Numbered from the stretch's first letter, positions 54,601 through 64,000 are shown. The stretch is 64,000 bases of DNA from Micromussa lordhowensis (GCA_964020085.1 OZ026606.1:23470073-23534072); one strand, 5' to 3'. The notes: generated by a model from the letters alone, not told the origin. Numbers and translations are program-made.

Positions 54601-55063
54601 ACCATTCATGAGCCTCTTCAATCTCATATTCATCTGTCAAAGCATTTACGTAACGCTCGTGTGCTTCCTGCAGCTTTATGAATAGCTCATCTAACTTCTG
54701 CGATTTTACTTTCACTAGTTCAACATTCTTCCAACTGAATAACAGTGGTCGAATTTTGTTCATTTGTTTAGTTACATTAGACAAAGCATTCCTTCGGTTA
54801 TCTTTAAATCTTTGAACTTCAAATTCCCTACCCTTTCCAGTGGGAATCCTTTTCCGGGTGTCAGCTCCGATTGCTTCCTTTTCTTCGACTTCGGTATCTT
54901 CAATGGTGTGCAGCGGTGAAATCGCACGTGGCGAACGTTCCGGTGACGTTTCGAGCAACTCGAAATCTGCGAGTTCCTTTTCCATTCCAAATTCGCCCAG
55001 AACATTATCCCTCCGTAGATCATCCACAAATGCAGCACTCTTTCGTTGTAATTCGCCATCCAT
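48629..55063 (-). CDS. BEL/Pao Gag-Pol polyprotein, intact
   Basis: One uninterrupted frame of about 2144 residues from ATG 55063 to TAG 48629. In order: a coiled-coil-rich N-terminus; a Gag-like DUF1759 region (~425-560, PTFSGDVMAYPAFITAF); three Cys-His knuckles (~655-715: CTLCSKPHDLDEC, CFGCYSSEHIAKLC, CLTCHKKHPTSLH); and an aspartic protease-like ALLDNASGGTFV (~793). Reverse transcriptase follows with VVFDCSARYLGESLN (~1108) and catalytic NFYVDDLLKS (~1231). RNase H has MSDASGTGYG (~1408) and FYWTDSKVVLGF. The HHCC integrase finger is at ~1766-1803. The DDE core has AVDYFGPWY (~1836), LRSDQGTNF (~1900) and GGVWERQI (~1945). A DUF5641-like tail ends it. All catalytic residues are present. 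The start was chosen as the first ATG of the frame (MDGELQRKSAAFVDD). Confidence 0.95.
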   Translation of the reverse strand: MDGELQRKSAAFVDDLRRDNVLGEFGMEKELADFELLETSPERSPRAISPLHTIEDTEVEEKEAIGADTRKRIPTGKGREFEVQRFKDNRRNALSNVTKQMNKIRPLLFSWKNVELVKVKSQKLDELFIKLQEAHERYVNALTDEYEIEEAHEWFGIHDKDVFTLKQSVIEFLNQANRQYNDEEVGSVRSRLSNRSKHSATSSCSSKTKLIEAKAKAAALEVKAVFLKERQALRMATEELELRQEIAQAKVEERLYEQFELEQNIDGMNDYLEKMKGQSTSTPISSQAISSSQATLPVASVSDVISKDQQGPAVVNSVSTVPKVTPSITPISSSPAFTTFGMNPSAQPFIPGNLFAKTEEPAVPVVSKHLYNPSVSPNLSRRNLSSGVNESTYQEFLNVQKKQTELSEMIVAQQARSELPSHKPPTFSGDVMAYPAFITAFETLIESKVENSMERLYYLDQYTNGKAKELIKGCLQRKDGNSYQEARRLLKKHFGDPYKIASAYLSKISNWPSVKPNDGTGLQEFSIVLEQARNAMSSMAYMNDLNTANVLRQLWEKLPRHLRSKWTERVSKIRNASERMASFNDFCQFVSEQADLATDPIYSEETVVRSKDGDAKFCRLRDRRFKREKGSSFGTNMSKPDGSTRNPRFRSCTLCSKPHDLDECSEFLKKPLTERRNFVKEKGLCFGCYSSEHIAKLCKSRKSCLTCHKKHPTSLHDHSWKQDGSKTEVEIGERKGTEVNERKDDGQVINAYNTVCNVTEAGDVPVSMGIVPIWLYHKDNPVHKIRVYALLDNASGGTFVKEQSLKRLGIEGTETKLLLTTMHGTQEIETKAVEGLVAAHFTENDVHLDMPRAYVRQHIPADRDEIPRPEAASRWPHLQRVVKDIPPYMEDVEIGALIGLNCPRAVRPREVIHGKQNDPYAVRSLLGWHINGPIKREGNGAVQCHRIRIHEPSAVDEASGYIVVERSVKEQLTPQVVGRMFELDFSERENGMAMSQEDREFLRKAKEGIHHREDSHYELPLPFREQDVQLPNNRPQAAQRLIGLKKRLESNDKYRADYVDFMTGIIDKGYARKIDSEDLATQKGKVWYLPHHGVYHSKKPSSIRVVFDCSARYLGESLNDHLLQGPDLTSKLTGVLTRFREERVAFMADIEKMFYQVKVKKADQDFLRFLWWHNGILTKEPEEYCMTVHLFGGGSSPGCSNFALKCTAEDGENEFGVKASETVKKNFYVDDLLKSLPTEEEAIEVIHDVKNMCAKGGFNLTKFVSNSRRVIMSVLPEDRAKEIKGLDLGQDKLPIERVLGVHWCIESDAFKFRIELKDQPCTRRGMLSTISSVYDPLGIIAPVILIGKRILQEICHGSSWDEPVEGDVLSRWENWRSQLPLLETLSIPRCFKPSNFGKIVSAQLHNMSDASGTGYGQCSYLRLVDDNNHVHCFFVIGKARVAPRKTVSIPRLELAAAAVSVRVADVLKNELDYERIEEFYWTDSKVVLGFINNESRRFHVYVANRVQLIRDYTSPSQWRYVESASNPADEGSRGLNARHFLQKSRWIKGPDFLWESENHWPEQDSYERELDPTSPEVKKITVNTTVAEEKKDMLSRLERFSSWQRLKTGIALCMKYKQRLKMSVNEAMSRSSVKETSQSAPNSGRSSDSKGCPVAAPVMVNDLEQAEIEVIKLVQADAFEREIKALKELQADIKRESRQCEKEKKVAMKKTSSLHTLDPFLDCNRVLRVGGRIKKANLSDSLKNPVILPKAGHVSKLIIRHVHEKTQHSGRGVTLNELRTNGYWIMNGNAAVQHFISKCVTCRYLRGGAGEQKMADLPKSRVQPAPPFTYSAVDYFGPWYVKEGRKEVKRYGALFTCMASRSIHIEVAHSLDTDSFLQALRRFISRRGPIRELRSDQGTNFVGAQNELKKALQEMDDDQIKAELLKHDIDWVRNPATASNFGGVWERQIRSARNVMAALMREHGHSLDDEALRTLMCEAEAVVNNRPLTVDTLSDPLSPLPLTPSTLLTGKTKLVLPPPGKFQREDVYCKQRWRRVQHIANEFWSRWSKEYLQNLQMRNKWTRQRRNFTEGDVVLLKDSNTCRNQWSLAKVLTTCPDDQGQVRSVTVRTSKGSLLDRPINKLVLLLESTTERPGIPDEEPRGAT

Positions 55064-55093
55064 AACCAATGTTTACCATTCATAAGGTTGTAC

Positions 55094-55453
55094 TGTAACC
55101 GTCGATAGCAAATACTGTTCTGAAGATCAAACGCTCGGCTAAACAAAACTGTTTGTACCTTTAATCGCTTCGTAAGTTTCTCTGTTTACAACGCCCTCCG
55201 TTTCCGTTAAACCTTTCCGTGTATAGGACGAGTAAAGACTGTTGACGATAAGATCCTTGAAGTATAACAAGTTCAACACCGTTAAAGTTCGCATAGATCC
55301 GTCGAGGCCGTGGCCGAGGTACAACCTTGTCTCGAACAGTGAAACACATACAAGCTTCGAAAAAACAAAAACATGTGACACTTGTCCGAGCGGAAAACTG
55401 GTAACTATAGCGCAAAATACCGCTGAACGAAATCTAATGCGACAGCATTAACA
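55094..55453 (-). repeat. BEL 5' LTR
   Basis: This copy is upstream in element orientation, the same sequence as 48155-48514. It should carry the promoter of the element. The primer-binding site after GGTTACA (GTACAACCTTATG) was not matched to a tRNA. Confidence 0.95.
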
Positions 55454-55461
55454 CACTTTAA

Positions 55462-55870
55462 GCCTGTTTTACTTTATCACAACAAAGGCATCGAAAAAGA
55501 AGTGTCTGCGAATGGTTACAGTTGGTACGGTCTGATGAAGTCTGTAACATCGAACCGTATGGCAGAGATCTGGGCAACTTCAGTGTAGGAAGCTATCCGA
55601 AGAAGGAAATGGAAATGGCTTAGTAACACCCTACGAAGCCTTCTTGTACCATTACCAGGCAAGCTTTGACCTGGAATCCTCAAGGGAGGGGATAGAAACG
55701 TCGTTCACGGATCACCTGGAGACTTCCGCTAGAAGCAGAGATCAAGTCCTTCGGCAAGAGTTAGCACCAGCATGAGAGGGATGCACAGGACAGGAGGCTA
55801 TGGAGAGAGACTGTTGATGGCCTATGCTCCTGAGAAGGAGTGAAGGGCGAACTCGACTCGTACTAGACCT
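55462..55870 (+). pseudogene. RTE-like LINE, 3' part
   Basis: Continues the LINE of 46090-47331: NIK at 47321-47330 joins KPVLLY here once both insertions are removed. Then come RRKWKWL, ALTWNPQGRG, LEAEIKSF and HERDAQDRRLWRETVDGL, the typical C-terminal pattern of RTE-like LINEs, with frameshifts. Confidence 0.75.
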
Positions 55871-58630
55871 TCTAGCTATGGTGTGAAAAGCATAGCAATT
55901 AGTTCATAGCGGGTCAGTTGATTTCAAGGAGCTACGTTACTGTCTGCGGATCTTGACAAGTTTACCACATTTTTTTATAATTCGTCGTTTGTAATCCATA
56001 TTAATCTTCTCCTTTTTTAGCATCCTTGTTTCTGTGTGGTTGGTTATTATCTCTATGTCGCCAACTCAACTCAGCTGAATGCCATTTATCTTTATTTATC
56101 TTTCTCGTCTTGGGAAGTATTCAATGACTAATGAATATCATCGCTTCAGATGATCCCATGATTCGCTGTCGTTCTTTAAGCGTCTTCGTGTGGGGTATAT
56201 CCTAAGTGTTCAGGGAATCGAGAGCTTTCTTGCCACTGTTACATGGAATTTTCCCATCTTAAATACTTCAAGATTGTTAAATATACTTTTTTTCAAGCAA
56301 AAAATGATAGTATTAGTTTCAAGATCATGATAGTACTCCATAAAACGGAACATACAATGGAGACGATTTTTGGCTCGGTATAAAGGTCATCCTCTTATAA
56401 TAGGATAGCCACGCGGCATAAAGTGTTTAAATTAATTAATTAATTAATTACCGCATTTTTAGGAATGCATCCCACGCTAATAATGTTGAAATATCTGTCC
56501 ACGAGATGACCACGTGCCAGGGATCAAAAATGTTCCGTACAGCGGTGATGCTTTAAGCATTAAACATTCAGAAACGACATCCGCTCGTCTTAATATCAGA
56601 TCCGGAGTCTAAGTCTAACTTAATAGACTGCAGAGTACAGTCGAATAATTAATTACCCTATATAATTGCTAGAACTTCGATCATTGATGTGGTGAGATAA
56701 CCACAAGTATGGGCTTTCGTCGTCGCTATCCGTCAAATCATACATTTGGTCTCATTAATAAGCCTTATTAATCCATGTTGTTCCGGTCTGAAACTCACCA
56801 AGAGATCCGTTACGTGGCCCGACCCATGCTCGAAGTTTTACAATATTTGGACGGGATTCGAAATAGCTGGCTACCCTTCTCTAGAAACCGTACCAAATGC
56901 AAGTTAGTAAGGTTATATATGAAAGCCCAGGAAATCAAGCAAGGTTCAAATTGAGAAGCGCGAATTTCAAATTATGGGTTTTAGAGAAACTACTCTGATA
57001 CTTCCCAGATAGATAGGGATCATTCTTTACTCTCAGAAAACTAAGCCTATTTCGTGTTCCACGTTTATTGCTACGTAGTCCCAGGGCTTTCCTTTTGAAG
57101 TTTGTAAGCGGAAAAGACCCTGGGAACGAAATTGATAAAAGGCGCTTGATAAGACCTTTGAAAGTAAAATGTGCATCACTTGGTGAAGCACTTTCTCTTC
57201 CTGGGTAACGGGATAGTTTTCGTTCGATTGCTCAATTCCAGTCAGCCGGACGAACAAAGATCATCGTCTCTTGGTACTGGACCAGTCAATCTTTAACGTG
57301 CAGGCAGTTCCCGTCCATATATATCCATGCGTCCTCAATGGGTTAATCAGATCCAGACCAAGAAATCTCATGACTTCATAAGATAATGTTTTGAAAATGT
57401 AAACGCCACTTTGTATTGACCCAAGCTGGTGATCTGTCGGCAGAAAAAGCACTTTGACTTGAAGTGCTTTCCAGGATCTTTTTGTGTCATTCAGTTGGAT
57501 TAGCTTGAGGCAATATGCTTGACCAAAACTTTATTAAGGTTCTAAGTGATATTCGTACGAGCTTGTAAAAAAGAAACTATGTACAAACAAGAGGTTCAAA
57601 CTTTAAGATGGAACTTTCCAGATAGCCTATGAGCATTTATTACCGATTCAAAATGGAGGAGTATCCCGGAGGAGTAAAATCGTTCACTAATTAAGAATTT
57701 TTAAGGTTGTAGGGCTTTCAACTTCCAGTATAAAACGTTTTAAATGTTCGCACTTTCATTTTTCACAGCTGGTAACCGATGGCTCTTAGACGTCATTAAA
57801 TTCTTAATCAGAGAAATGCTTTTACACAAGATGATTATTACTCAAGTAATAACTATTACTCAAGTTGATGAGCAACAATTGAAGTCCATCCGATGTCACT
57901 TTTGCTATTATTTAAGAGGAAGACTAAATGACGAGGCTAATGGTTTATTTTTCCTAGAACTGTTCACGCAGCGTTTGCCACGAAACAAAAACAAATAATT
58001 AGAGTAAATGTTTACTTTACATTTACGTGCTCAAGATTGGGTGTAGAGATAAACAGGTGAGAGAATTGATGAATAATGCATTAAGCAGGTAATTGGATCG
58101 GAAAGTAAAGTTCCGCTGGAAAAATACAAAAACATACAAAACTATCGAGAAAGCAAGAAAAGGTTCGCCTACGCGTTGTACTAGTTAAGAGTCACTTTAA
58201 AAATAATCAGTCCTTCAAAACTAAACTCCTCTAGACTACTCGATAAGGACTTATACAAAACTAAACAGACACGAGTATGTTAGTTTATAGAGACAACCTG
58301 ATCAACCTGATCAAACTGAATTTTATTGTGATTACTGGAGATTTGTCTGACTCGTTTTAACAGCGAAAATATTTGCCTGCTGTAGAATGCAAACCTTAGT
58401 TATTGATTACGTGAAAACGTGGGCTCTTGCACGGTTGGCACGACCACTCAGTTGAGGGCGTAATTCATTCTTTATAACTTGTCCTTAAAAAAATAACGTA
58501 AGTGAACAATAACTTAATTTATCCTCCTGCCCTCGTCATGTACGGCGGTGATCAATAACTATCGGTATCAACGCTACAAATCGAAAAATGATAGTTAACG
58601 TTGTCAGGCCGCCGGATGCACTGCTTATAG
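55871..58630. other. non-coding, mostly nothing recognised
   Basis: Contains (ATTA)n at 56432-56451. A minus-strand frame at 57033-57257 (FRLQTSKGKPWDYVAINVEH) looks like a translated interspersed repeat rather than a gene. Confidence 0.4.
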
Positions 58631-58984
58631 TTATTCAATTGACTTCGTGTGTGATATACTCTCAGCCCGTAAGCTCTCATCGTTATGTATCAAAGTTGTC
58701 AACCACCTGTCCTTGAGTTCGGCGATTTGATAAACGTAATACTCACAGCTTGAGTGGCTATAGCTACTATAAATAAAACTATAAATACGAAAAGTATACT
58801 GGCCACTTAGTTTCGATGTATCGGCTCGTTCACCTAAAAGCACAAGCCAATTGATTTGTGGATCGGCATCCGTAAAATCTGAATTATGCCACAATTTTGA
58901 AGATTTTCCGCTAGTCCATCTGTCAAACTTGAGTTCTTTAATTCGCCGATTGAAAAATATACCGTAACCAGAGGAAATTGACAT
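58631..58984 (-). CDS. hypothetical 117-codon open frame
   Basis: The frame is ATG 58984 to TAG 58631. The protein starts MSISSGYGIFFNRRIKELKF and has no recognised domain, signal peptide or membrane segment. There is no neighbour of known function. It may be an open frame by chance; it is listed because it is among the longest ATG frames in the right-hand intergenic region. Confidence 0.2.
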   Translation of the reverse strand: MSISSGYGIFFNRRIKELKFDRWTSGKSSKLWHNSDFTDADPQINWLVLLGERADTSKLSGQYTFRIYSFIYSSYSHSSCEYYVYQIAELKDRWLTTLIHNDESLRAESISHTKSIE

Positions 58985-59596
58985 CGTTCGTTTATGACCT
59001 ACATCGTTTACTATACGCAGGCTGCGGATTACTTACTGAGACTGCATGCAGTGGGGTGCGACTTGGTTTGCATTCTACCATGCGAGTTTGGAACAAGACG
59101 TCCTTTAACGCTTCCCGAAAACTTTGAAGCATTTGTTCATTGCAACTGTGGACGACTTTGAAACAAAAAGTTTAAGACACCTCCACTTATAATCCGATTA
59201 CATAAATTGATAAAAAATGAAATGCAAGACTCGTCGTCGGATGGAAATCCTGCCACCCAACAGAGGGTACAAAGTTTTACGTCAAATGGACACGCCTGCT
59301 GGTGAAAACCTTCCATTCGGTAGCCTCTTTAAAGTCAACGCGGCCCATTAAATGTGGTTAAATAAACTGCATTTCTCAAAGTTAGAACATAATTAGTGAA
59401 AATATTACAAGAATCAACTCGTAAGAGTCCCGCTCTAAGTGTTTTTTGGCCTCCCAGTAAATCTGATTCAGCTCAAGCCGACCTATAACAAAAAGCCTTT
59501 AGTAGGAAAACAAAACCGACGGAAAATTGGAACCTAATTGCTACTATTTCCGTCTTGCGGCAAGCACGTTCTAGTATAAAACAGCAAGGCTTTGAA
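58985..59596. other. upstream region of locus D
   Basis: Presumed promoter region of the gene starting at 59597 or 59654. No clear core element was recognised. Confidence 0.3.
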
Positions 59597-59671
59597 ATGT
59601 ACGACATACTGTTTATTTTCTCCCTGCTGGAACTCTGCCCTATCATTTTGAGCATGGCTACAAAGTTGCTG
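59597..59671 (+). CDS. locus D exon 1 (hydrophobic leader, MATKLL)
   Basis: ATG 59597 opens 25 codons (MYDILFIFSLLELCPIILSM, then ATKLL) to a donor GTGAGT in phase 0. If this ATG is used, the exon gives a hydrophobic leader that could act as a signal peptide; if the inner ATG (59654) is used, only MATKLL is encoded. The inner start and leader sequence are conserved at 41628-41645, which favours the inner ATG. The next exon is probably 62481-62637. Confidence 0.45.
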
Positions 59672-62480
59672 GTGAGTATTTCTTATTAGGTAGAACAAAA
59701 TTGCTTGTTAAGTGGAAATTAAGAGGCTTTAATTTACTATTTCTGGAACAAATGTGAAAGTCAAAGTTTAACGTGTTTAAGTAGTGAAATTGATGTTTGG
59801 GAATGAAAGAAAAGAAACAGATTTAAGGGTCCGTGTCTATACCTTAAATGGCGAAGATGGAGAACCAGTTATGTTTTGAGACCGTGCATAAAGCCTTAAA
59901 GCACTTTGTCTTGATGAAAAATGGAAATTAAGATATAATAGAGGGGAAAAAAGTAAATTATCGTCTCAAGGATGGCTTAAATTGAATTAGAGAACGAACG
60001 GCGAAGACATGGCGAAGATGAGAAATTTAGTCTTTACTCTCTTTACTCTCAACTTAGGTGAGCCCGGGAAAATTGCAGACAGACAAACAAGGCAAATCTT
60101 TAGTCAAGTTGTTTTTATTTTATTATTACTATTATAATTGTAATTATTTTTATGAATTCCCTACGACTAAAGTCCCTTTCAGGTTAACGGTATTGCCATA
60201 GTAATACATCACGTCTAGCCGTATCATGAGCTAACCATATTAATCACAATCATGAACTGAGTTCTGTTTCATGGATTTGTTATGAATCTCAAGCAGTTCT
60301 CGTGCCAATTACATTATCAACCTCAAGAGATTTGCCCCTTTGAATCGTTCGTGCCATTTCTCTCTTAAAGGCGGTAACAATCAATTACGCGTTAATGACA
60401 TTTATCGCTGACTTCGATAACTTGGCCGACCTACTAACGATCGCGGGACGGCTGTTTTGACGTAGATCAGAGGGTTATCAGTTTGTACCAGGCGTGGTTA
60501 TAAAGATAATTCTTTCTAGTCACGTTTTTCTTCACTACATGCATTAATTCAGCCAAAGAAATCAGTGCAAACCAGTAGCTGCCAAAAAAGTCAGTTCGGA
60601 AGCTAATCCTTTCTCCGGATGTCGTTGAAGAACTTGTTTTTTCCGCAGATTAATTTACGATAACATCTAAGTTGCTTTTGAGGAAACCTGATCAAAGTGA
60701 TTTTATCTTAGCATTTCCACATTTACGACGACCGTAAATGTTGTCCGAGATGTGTTTAAACTTACACCTTCCTAGATCTTACAGTGTCTATTTTTTTTTG
60801 TTGTTTTTCAATGGACATTACGTTCGGAAAGGCAAACACAGGGGACAAGCAACAGGATGTTGTTACGTGCGGAAAATATTAGTTAAAAAATATATTTGCA
60901 ACTGCAATTTAATATATACATTCAGTTCCGATGACAGGCTTCCTACAGTTTACTTGTAGCTATTTCTGTCTTGTTGACGACCCATATATTTAAGGACGTT
61001 CGTGTGTTCCAATTTGGTAGAGCATTTGATTTAAACTTCTGACCTTCATCCCCGCCTTCTCTTATCGAAACAATGATACTTACCTCAGCAATTCGTTCAG
61101 CCGCGAACACGTTTGCAAACGGCTTTACGTATTATTAACAACTATATTTTAACTTAAGACAACTCTCATTTGAAGGTATAGCGGTGTGCTTTAAGCATTT
61201 TAAGAAAATACATTATTTCATCGAGATTGTATTTCCAAGGTAACAAACAAATAAAACGAACTTTTGGTAGCTTGCCGATTCCAAATAACACGAACGTGAA
61301 ACAATTTTCAGTAAACCTCTGCACGTGGCTATATTTTGTATTTCCATTTGAAACATCATTGCGTAAAACGCGTATTGATCAAATCATCTCGTTTGTCCCA
61401 GGGCTCTTGAGGGAGTGGTTATGGCTTCCGCAGGCTGCCCACGTTCAGATATAGGTGTGGTCCCATAAACCCTCGGTTTCACATCGATCAAGAATTAAGG
61501 ACAACTTTCATTGACTATATTTACTTCAGTGATAAATTCTTAGTTTCTTTTTGGCCATTTCTAATTAGCAAATATTCAGACCCGATTACCATTACACGGA
61601 GCAGAGTTTTCCAAGTTTATTCCGGCAAGCTAAGATAAGCGAAACTATTCAATACATCTGCATCACTTGCCATCATCCAAATAATTTTAAGTTTTGTTTG
61701 TATTTAATTTCAACCAACGCTTTCTTCAATTTCTTTATGTTTATCAGTTTGTTTCGTAATGAAGTATTAGAGCCTTACGATGCCATAACGTACAAATTGT
61801 TTCACCAAAACGTCGCGCAAAGGAGGGATCGAGTCATCTCTGTTGCTTTTTTCACCTCTAGTTTAACTCCTCAATAATTCACTTATTCGCTTACAACCTT
61901 TACCTTAATCGGTACGGCAACTTTGTTTCAGTCAAAAGTTTCACCTTAAAATGGTGTGATTTGTGCAGGGGCAGCCTATTTTGTTAATTGACCTCCTAAT
62001 AAAGTAAAAAATGAGGAGCAATCAAGTTAAAAATTACTAATCAAAATTTAGTACCATTGAACAAGATCAGTGACCGGAAAAAAACCCTCAAGTCATCGAT
62101 AGTCTCCAGTCTTTTTTTTTTTCGTTCCCTTTTTATTACGACAAAGAAATTCAAAGTAATGTAGGGTTTGAATGGGCGTCGATAAACTGAAAAATAGCAA
62201 TTACTCTTGCCAACAAAATACAAATGACGCCTTGCAAACCAGTAAGATTAAACTATACATGTAACTTTGCTGAGGTCACGTTTACATGTACACGTTCGAA
62301 AACTCGGTGTTCAGCAAACCCAAGGTCATTACAGACACAGAAAATTTTACCCTGCAGGTGCGCGACTCTACCGGTATCTCCCGCTAGCCAGGTTAAAACG
62401 TCGTTAACAAGCCATTTTAACTTATTTCTCAGAGCCTTATCATGATTGCTGGAATGCTTTGGATTGTCATACGAAGTCAG
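59672..62480. other. probable intron 1 of locus D, nothing recognised
   Basis: About 2.8 kb of AT-rich sequence without supported exons or complete repeats. The length is similar to the gap between the two candidate exons of locus C. Confidence 0.35.
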
Positions 62481-62637
62481 CCATGCCTGAGAGAATTCAG
62501 CAGCATATGTAGATTGCACTCATTTTACCGTTACACGAGAAGCAATTCAAACGCTTTCTTGAAGGTTAAAGTCCATAGTAATGGCAACGTAACTGGAATA
62601 GCCTTTACAGGGAAACGAAGCGAGCGTCTATACACTG
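62481..62637 (+). CDS. locus D exon 2, IL-1/FGF-like beta-trefoil candidate
   Basis: The donor is ACTG|GTAAGG at 62637, phase 1. The acceptor ACGAAGTCAG (exon from 62481) is the best phase-0 choice but not strong. It encodes CRLHSFYRYTRSNSNAFLKV and KVHSNGNVTGIAFTGKRSER, ending LYT. The last 20 residues match the exon at 22687-22546 (DVPTGVSLTGQ...SKYT) with the same phase. The family reading (beta-trefoil cytokine) is inference. Confidence 0.55.
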
Positions 62638-63119
62638 GTAAGGACGATAGCGACATTATATCGTTGTTTTTGGTACTGCTGTTGTTGTTCTTTAAAATAA
62701 TGTCTAAGTCAGTAAGTTACACTTTTGTCAAACCCCGTTCGATGTTATTACGTTAGGTCTTCAGGAAACTACTCCAACGTACATAGTGCACTGATTAATC
62801 AAAACGAGAACCGAACCATTTTCTGTAATGAAACTACGATCAAGACACTTTTAGTTTACTCGTTAGCTAGAGGGTTGAGAAAACACAATAACACTAAAAA
62901 ACGAACATCAACGACGACAAATCAAATAAGAAAAGACCTTGCTGAGAGAGCGTGCTAAAATAAAAGCCGTACTTCTATAATTAGAAACCCACAAGTGTTT
63001 TTGATATAACTTGAAGTCAGCTTGTTGACGTAATGATGACACGAGCAAAACTAATTTACATGTCGATGATTGAAATGAAAGAGTGATTTTCCTTTTTTTT
63101 TCCTCCGGTATTTTCTGTA
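62638..63119. other. intron 2 of locus D, first part
   Basis: Non-coding; nothing else recognised. Confidence 0.4.
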
Positions 63120-63475
63120 AGAAATAGAAAATTTATAAACATATATATCTTCTCCGTGTTTCTATCATGCTTTAGTACATGTGCACTACTGTTCTATCAC
63201 GAATGCCGTTCGCTGATTAGCTTCGCTACTATCTATTCTGTCATAGATCTTGAGTAGCCCTAGCAGTGTGCGCTTAACGAACTGGCGGCCACTATTTTGC
63301 GTTTCCGAAGTGTCTCATGTGAAGAGGATTTTGAAGAAGTTTCGATCGACTAGTAGATTTATACTAAAACAATAAGATTATTCGCCCTCGATAATCGCTA
63401 GAATAATCGATCGATAGAAATCGAGAGCGAATAATCTAATTGCTTAATAAAAGCACTCGTGAAAGTTTGGAAAGA
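63120..63475. repeat. M2-type foldback between M1-like flanks
   Basis: Left M1-like flank AAGAAATAGAAAA ... CCGTGTTTCTATC, then an M2 relative (CTACTGTTCTATCACGAATG ... GACTAGTAGATTTATACTAAAACAATAAGATTATTCG), then a right M1-like flank CACTCGTGAAAGTTTGG. It is the same nesting order as at 11799-12470. It lies in intron 2 of locus D. Confidence 0.65.
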
Positions 63476-63733
63476 GCTCGAAAAGCTGTAGTTGAAATAC
63501 AAGCCGGGGATTAAAATACAACCAGCGATAGTGACACAGAATAAAACAGATATTTCTTACATAAGACCAAACAAACTAACAAAAAAAAATCAAGCAAACA
63601 AACAGACAGAAAGCAAATAAAAAAGTGAAAAATGACAAAATTCAACAAAACCCTCCGGTCACAACAGCGCTGATGATGAAGATACTATCAGAAATCACTA
63701 ATGTTTCTTTTTTGTTTATCAAATGGGTTACAG

Positions 63734-63849
63734 AATTCCTAATCAAGCGTTGTCTAGTCACCTCGTCTGGTCCTCTGTACGTCGTCATGCACTGGAATCA
63801 TGATCCCAGCTATAAGCTGGCTGTTCGCTCCGGCCAGGTAGAGCTCGAG
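63734..63849 (+). CDS. locus D exon 3, IL-1/FGF-like beta-trefoil candidate
   Basis: A good acceptor (TTTCTTTTTTGTTTATC...TTACAG) precedes the exon at 63734, phase 1; the donor GAG|GTAAGA ends it at 63849, phase 0. It encodes FLIKRCLVTSSGPLYVVM and HWNHDPSYKLAVRSGQVELE. It is paralogous to the exon at 20462-20341, with W-x-H, Y-x-L-A-V, Q and L-E shared and identical phases. The final exon must lie beyond the window. Confidence 0.65.
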
Positions 63850-64000
63850 GTAAGAATAAAGAGAAGCAAAGTAATTCTATTTTCTTTGAAGTGGTCTCTA
63901 TCAAGAGATTATGGTATTCTCTCCTGTCTAGGTAAATAAGGTAAATGTTCACCGGAATCATCGCCACCGCGAGAAAATAGGGAAAACAGTCCCCTCATTT
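63850..64000. other. right edge, intron of locus D
   Basis: Intron sequence up to the window end; no exon was seen. Confidence 0.5.

Larger units (their letters stand above)
48155..55453 (-). mobile_element. complete BEL/Pao LTR retrotransposon
   Basis: Two 360-bp direct LTRs bound a single long minus-strand pol frame. CACTT duplicates at both borders (48150-48154, 55454-55458), the usual 5-bp target duplication. The LTRs look identical base for base, so the insertion is evolutionarily very young. It lies at the right end of the TTAA MITE, which lies in the RTE-like LINE. Confidence 0.95.

Noticed and set aside
57033..57257. 74-codon minus frame (FRLQTSKGKPWDYV...)
   Set aside because: It reads like a translated common repeat and has no splice or start context.
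19830..63849. Plain FGF assignment of the beta-trefoil-like exons
   Set aside because: The first-repeat and YLAM-like patterns fit FGF, but the candidate last exon lacks the FGF core pattern and resembles IL-1 more; the fold is kept and the family left open.

Overview
This is a window of animal nuclear DNA, most likely from an anthozoan (a stony coral or close relative). The reasons are small exons with GT-AG introns, intron-resident MITEs, (AAT)n tracts, abundant BEL/Pao, Gypsy, Penelope-like and LINE debris, and RRM-plus-macro-domain genes of PARP14 type, which are often multiplied in cnidarians. Species cannot be told from the sequence. There is no bacterial or phage layout, no rRNA and no CRISPR.

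Left part (1-17.7 kb): a 5'-truncated Gypsy element with a candidate 3' LTR lies at the edge. Two genes related to the PARP14 N-terminus are arranged head to head. Gene A (minus strand; exons 8568-8409, 5051-4879, 3161-2879, then off the window or lost) encodes tandem RRM-like domains. Gene B (plus strand; exons 9121-9325, 10352-10440, 16047-17681) encodes a predicted 642-residue protein with an RRM-like domain, a KH-like region and one macro domain, but no ART domain. They share a 552-bp intergenic region that is probably a bidirectional promoter. Intron 1 of B carries a 518-bp hairpin element. Intron 2 carries a nest of transposons: inverted arms, then a Penelope-like element, then a CR1/L2-type LINE, then a 1.1-kb DNA element and a foldback element that itself holds another.

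Middle (17.7-31.8 kb): mostly non-coding with several MITEs and a Penelope-like remnant. It also holds exons on the minus strand (22687-22546, 20462-20341, perhaps 20026-19830) that match, in protein and intron phase, exons on the plus strand at 62481-62637 and 63734-63849. The residue pattern and exon layout recall IL-1/FGF-type beta-trefoil cytokines. This is the best candidate for something new. Two homologous mini first exons ending in MATKLL (41628-41645, 59654-59671) probably belong to the same family.

Right-centre (31.8-40 kb): two copies of a LINE with a restriction-like endonuclease and (AAT)n tails, one with a tRNA-derived SINE inside; a Harbinger-type MITE; and a LINE 3' fragment between 78-bp direct repeats.

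Right (40-64 kb): foldback elements, a 42-bp tandem repeat, and a broken RTE-like LINE interrupted by a TTAA-flanked MITE, which is in turn interrupted by a complete BEL/Pao element. The BEL/Pao element has two identical 360-bp LTRs, the 5-bp target duplication CACTT and one open 2.1-k-codon pol frame. It is probably a very recent insertion.
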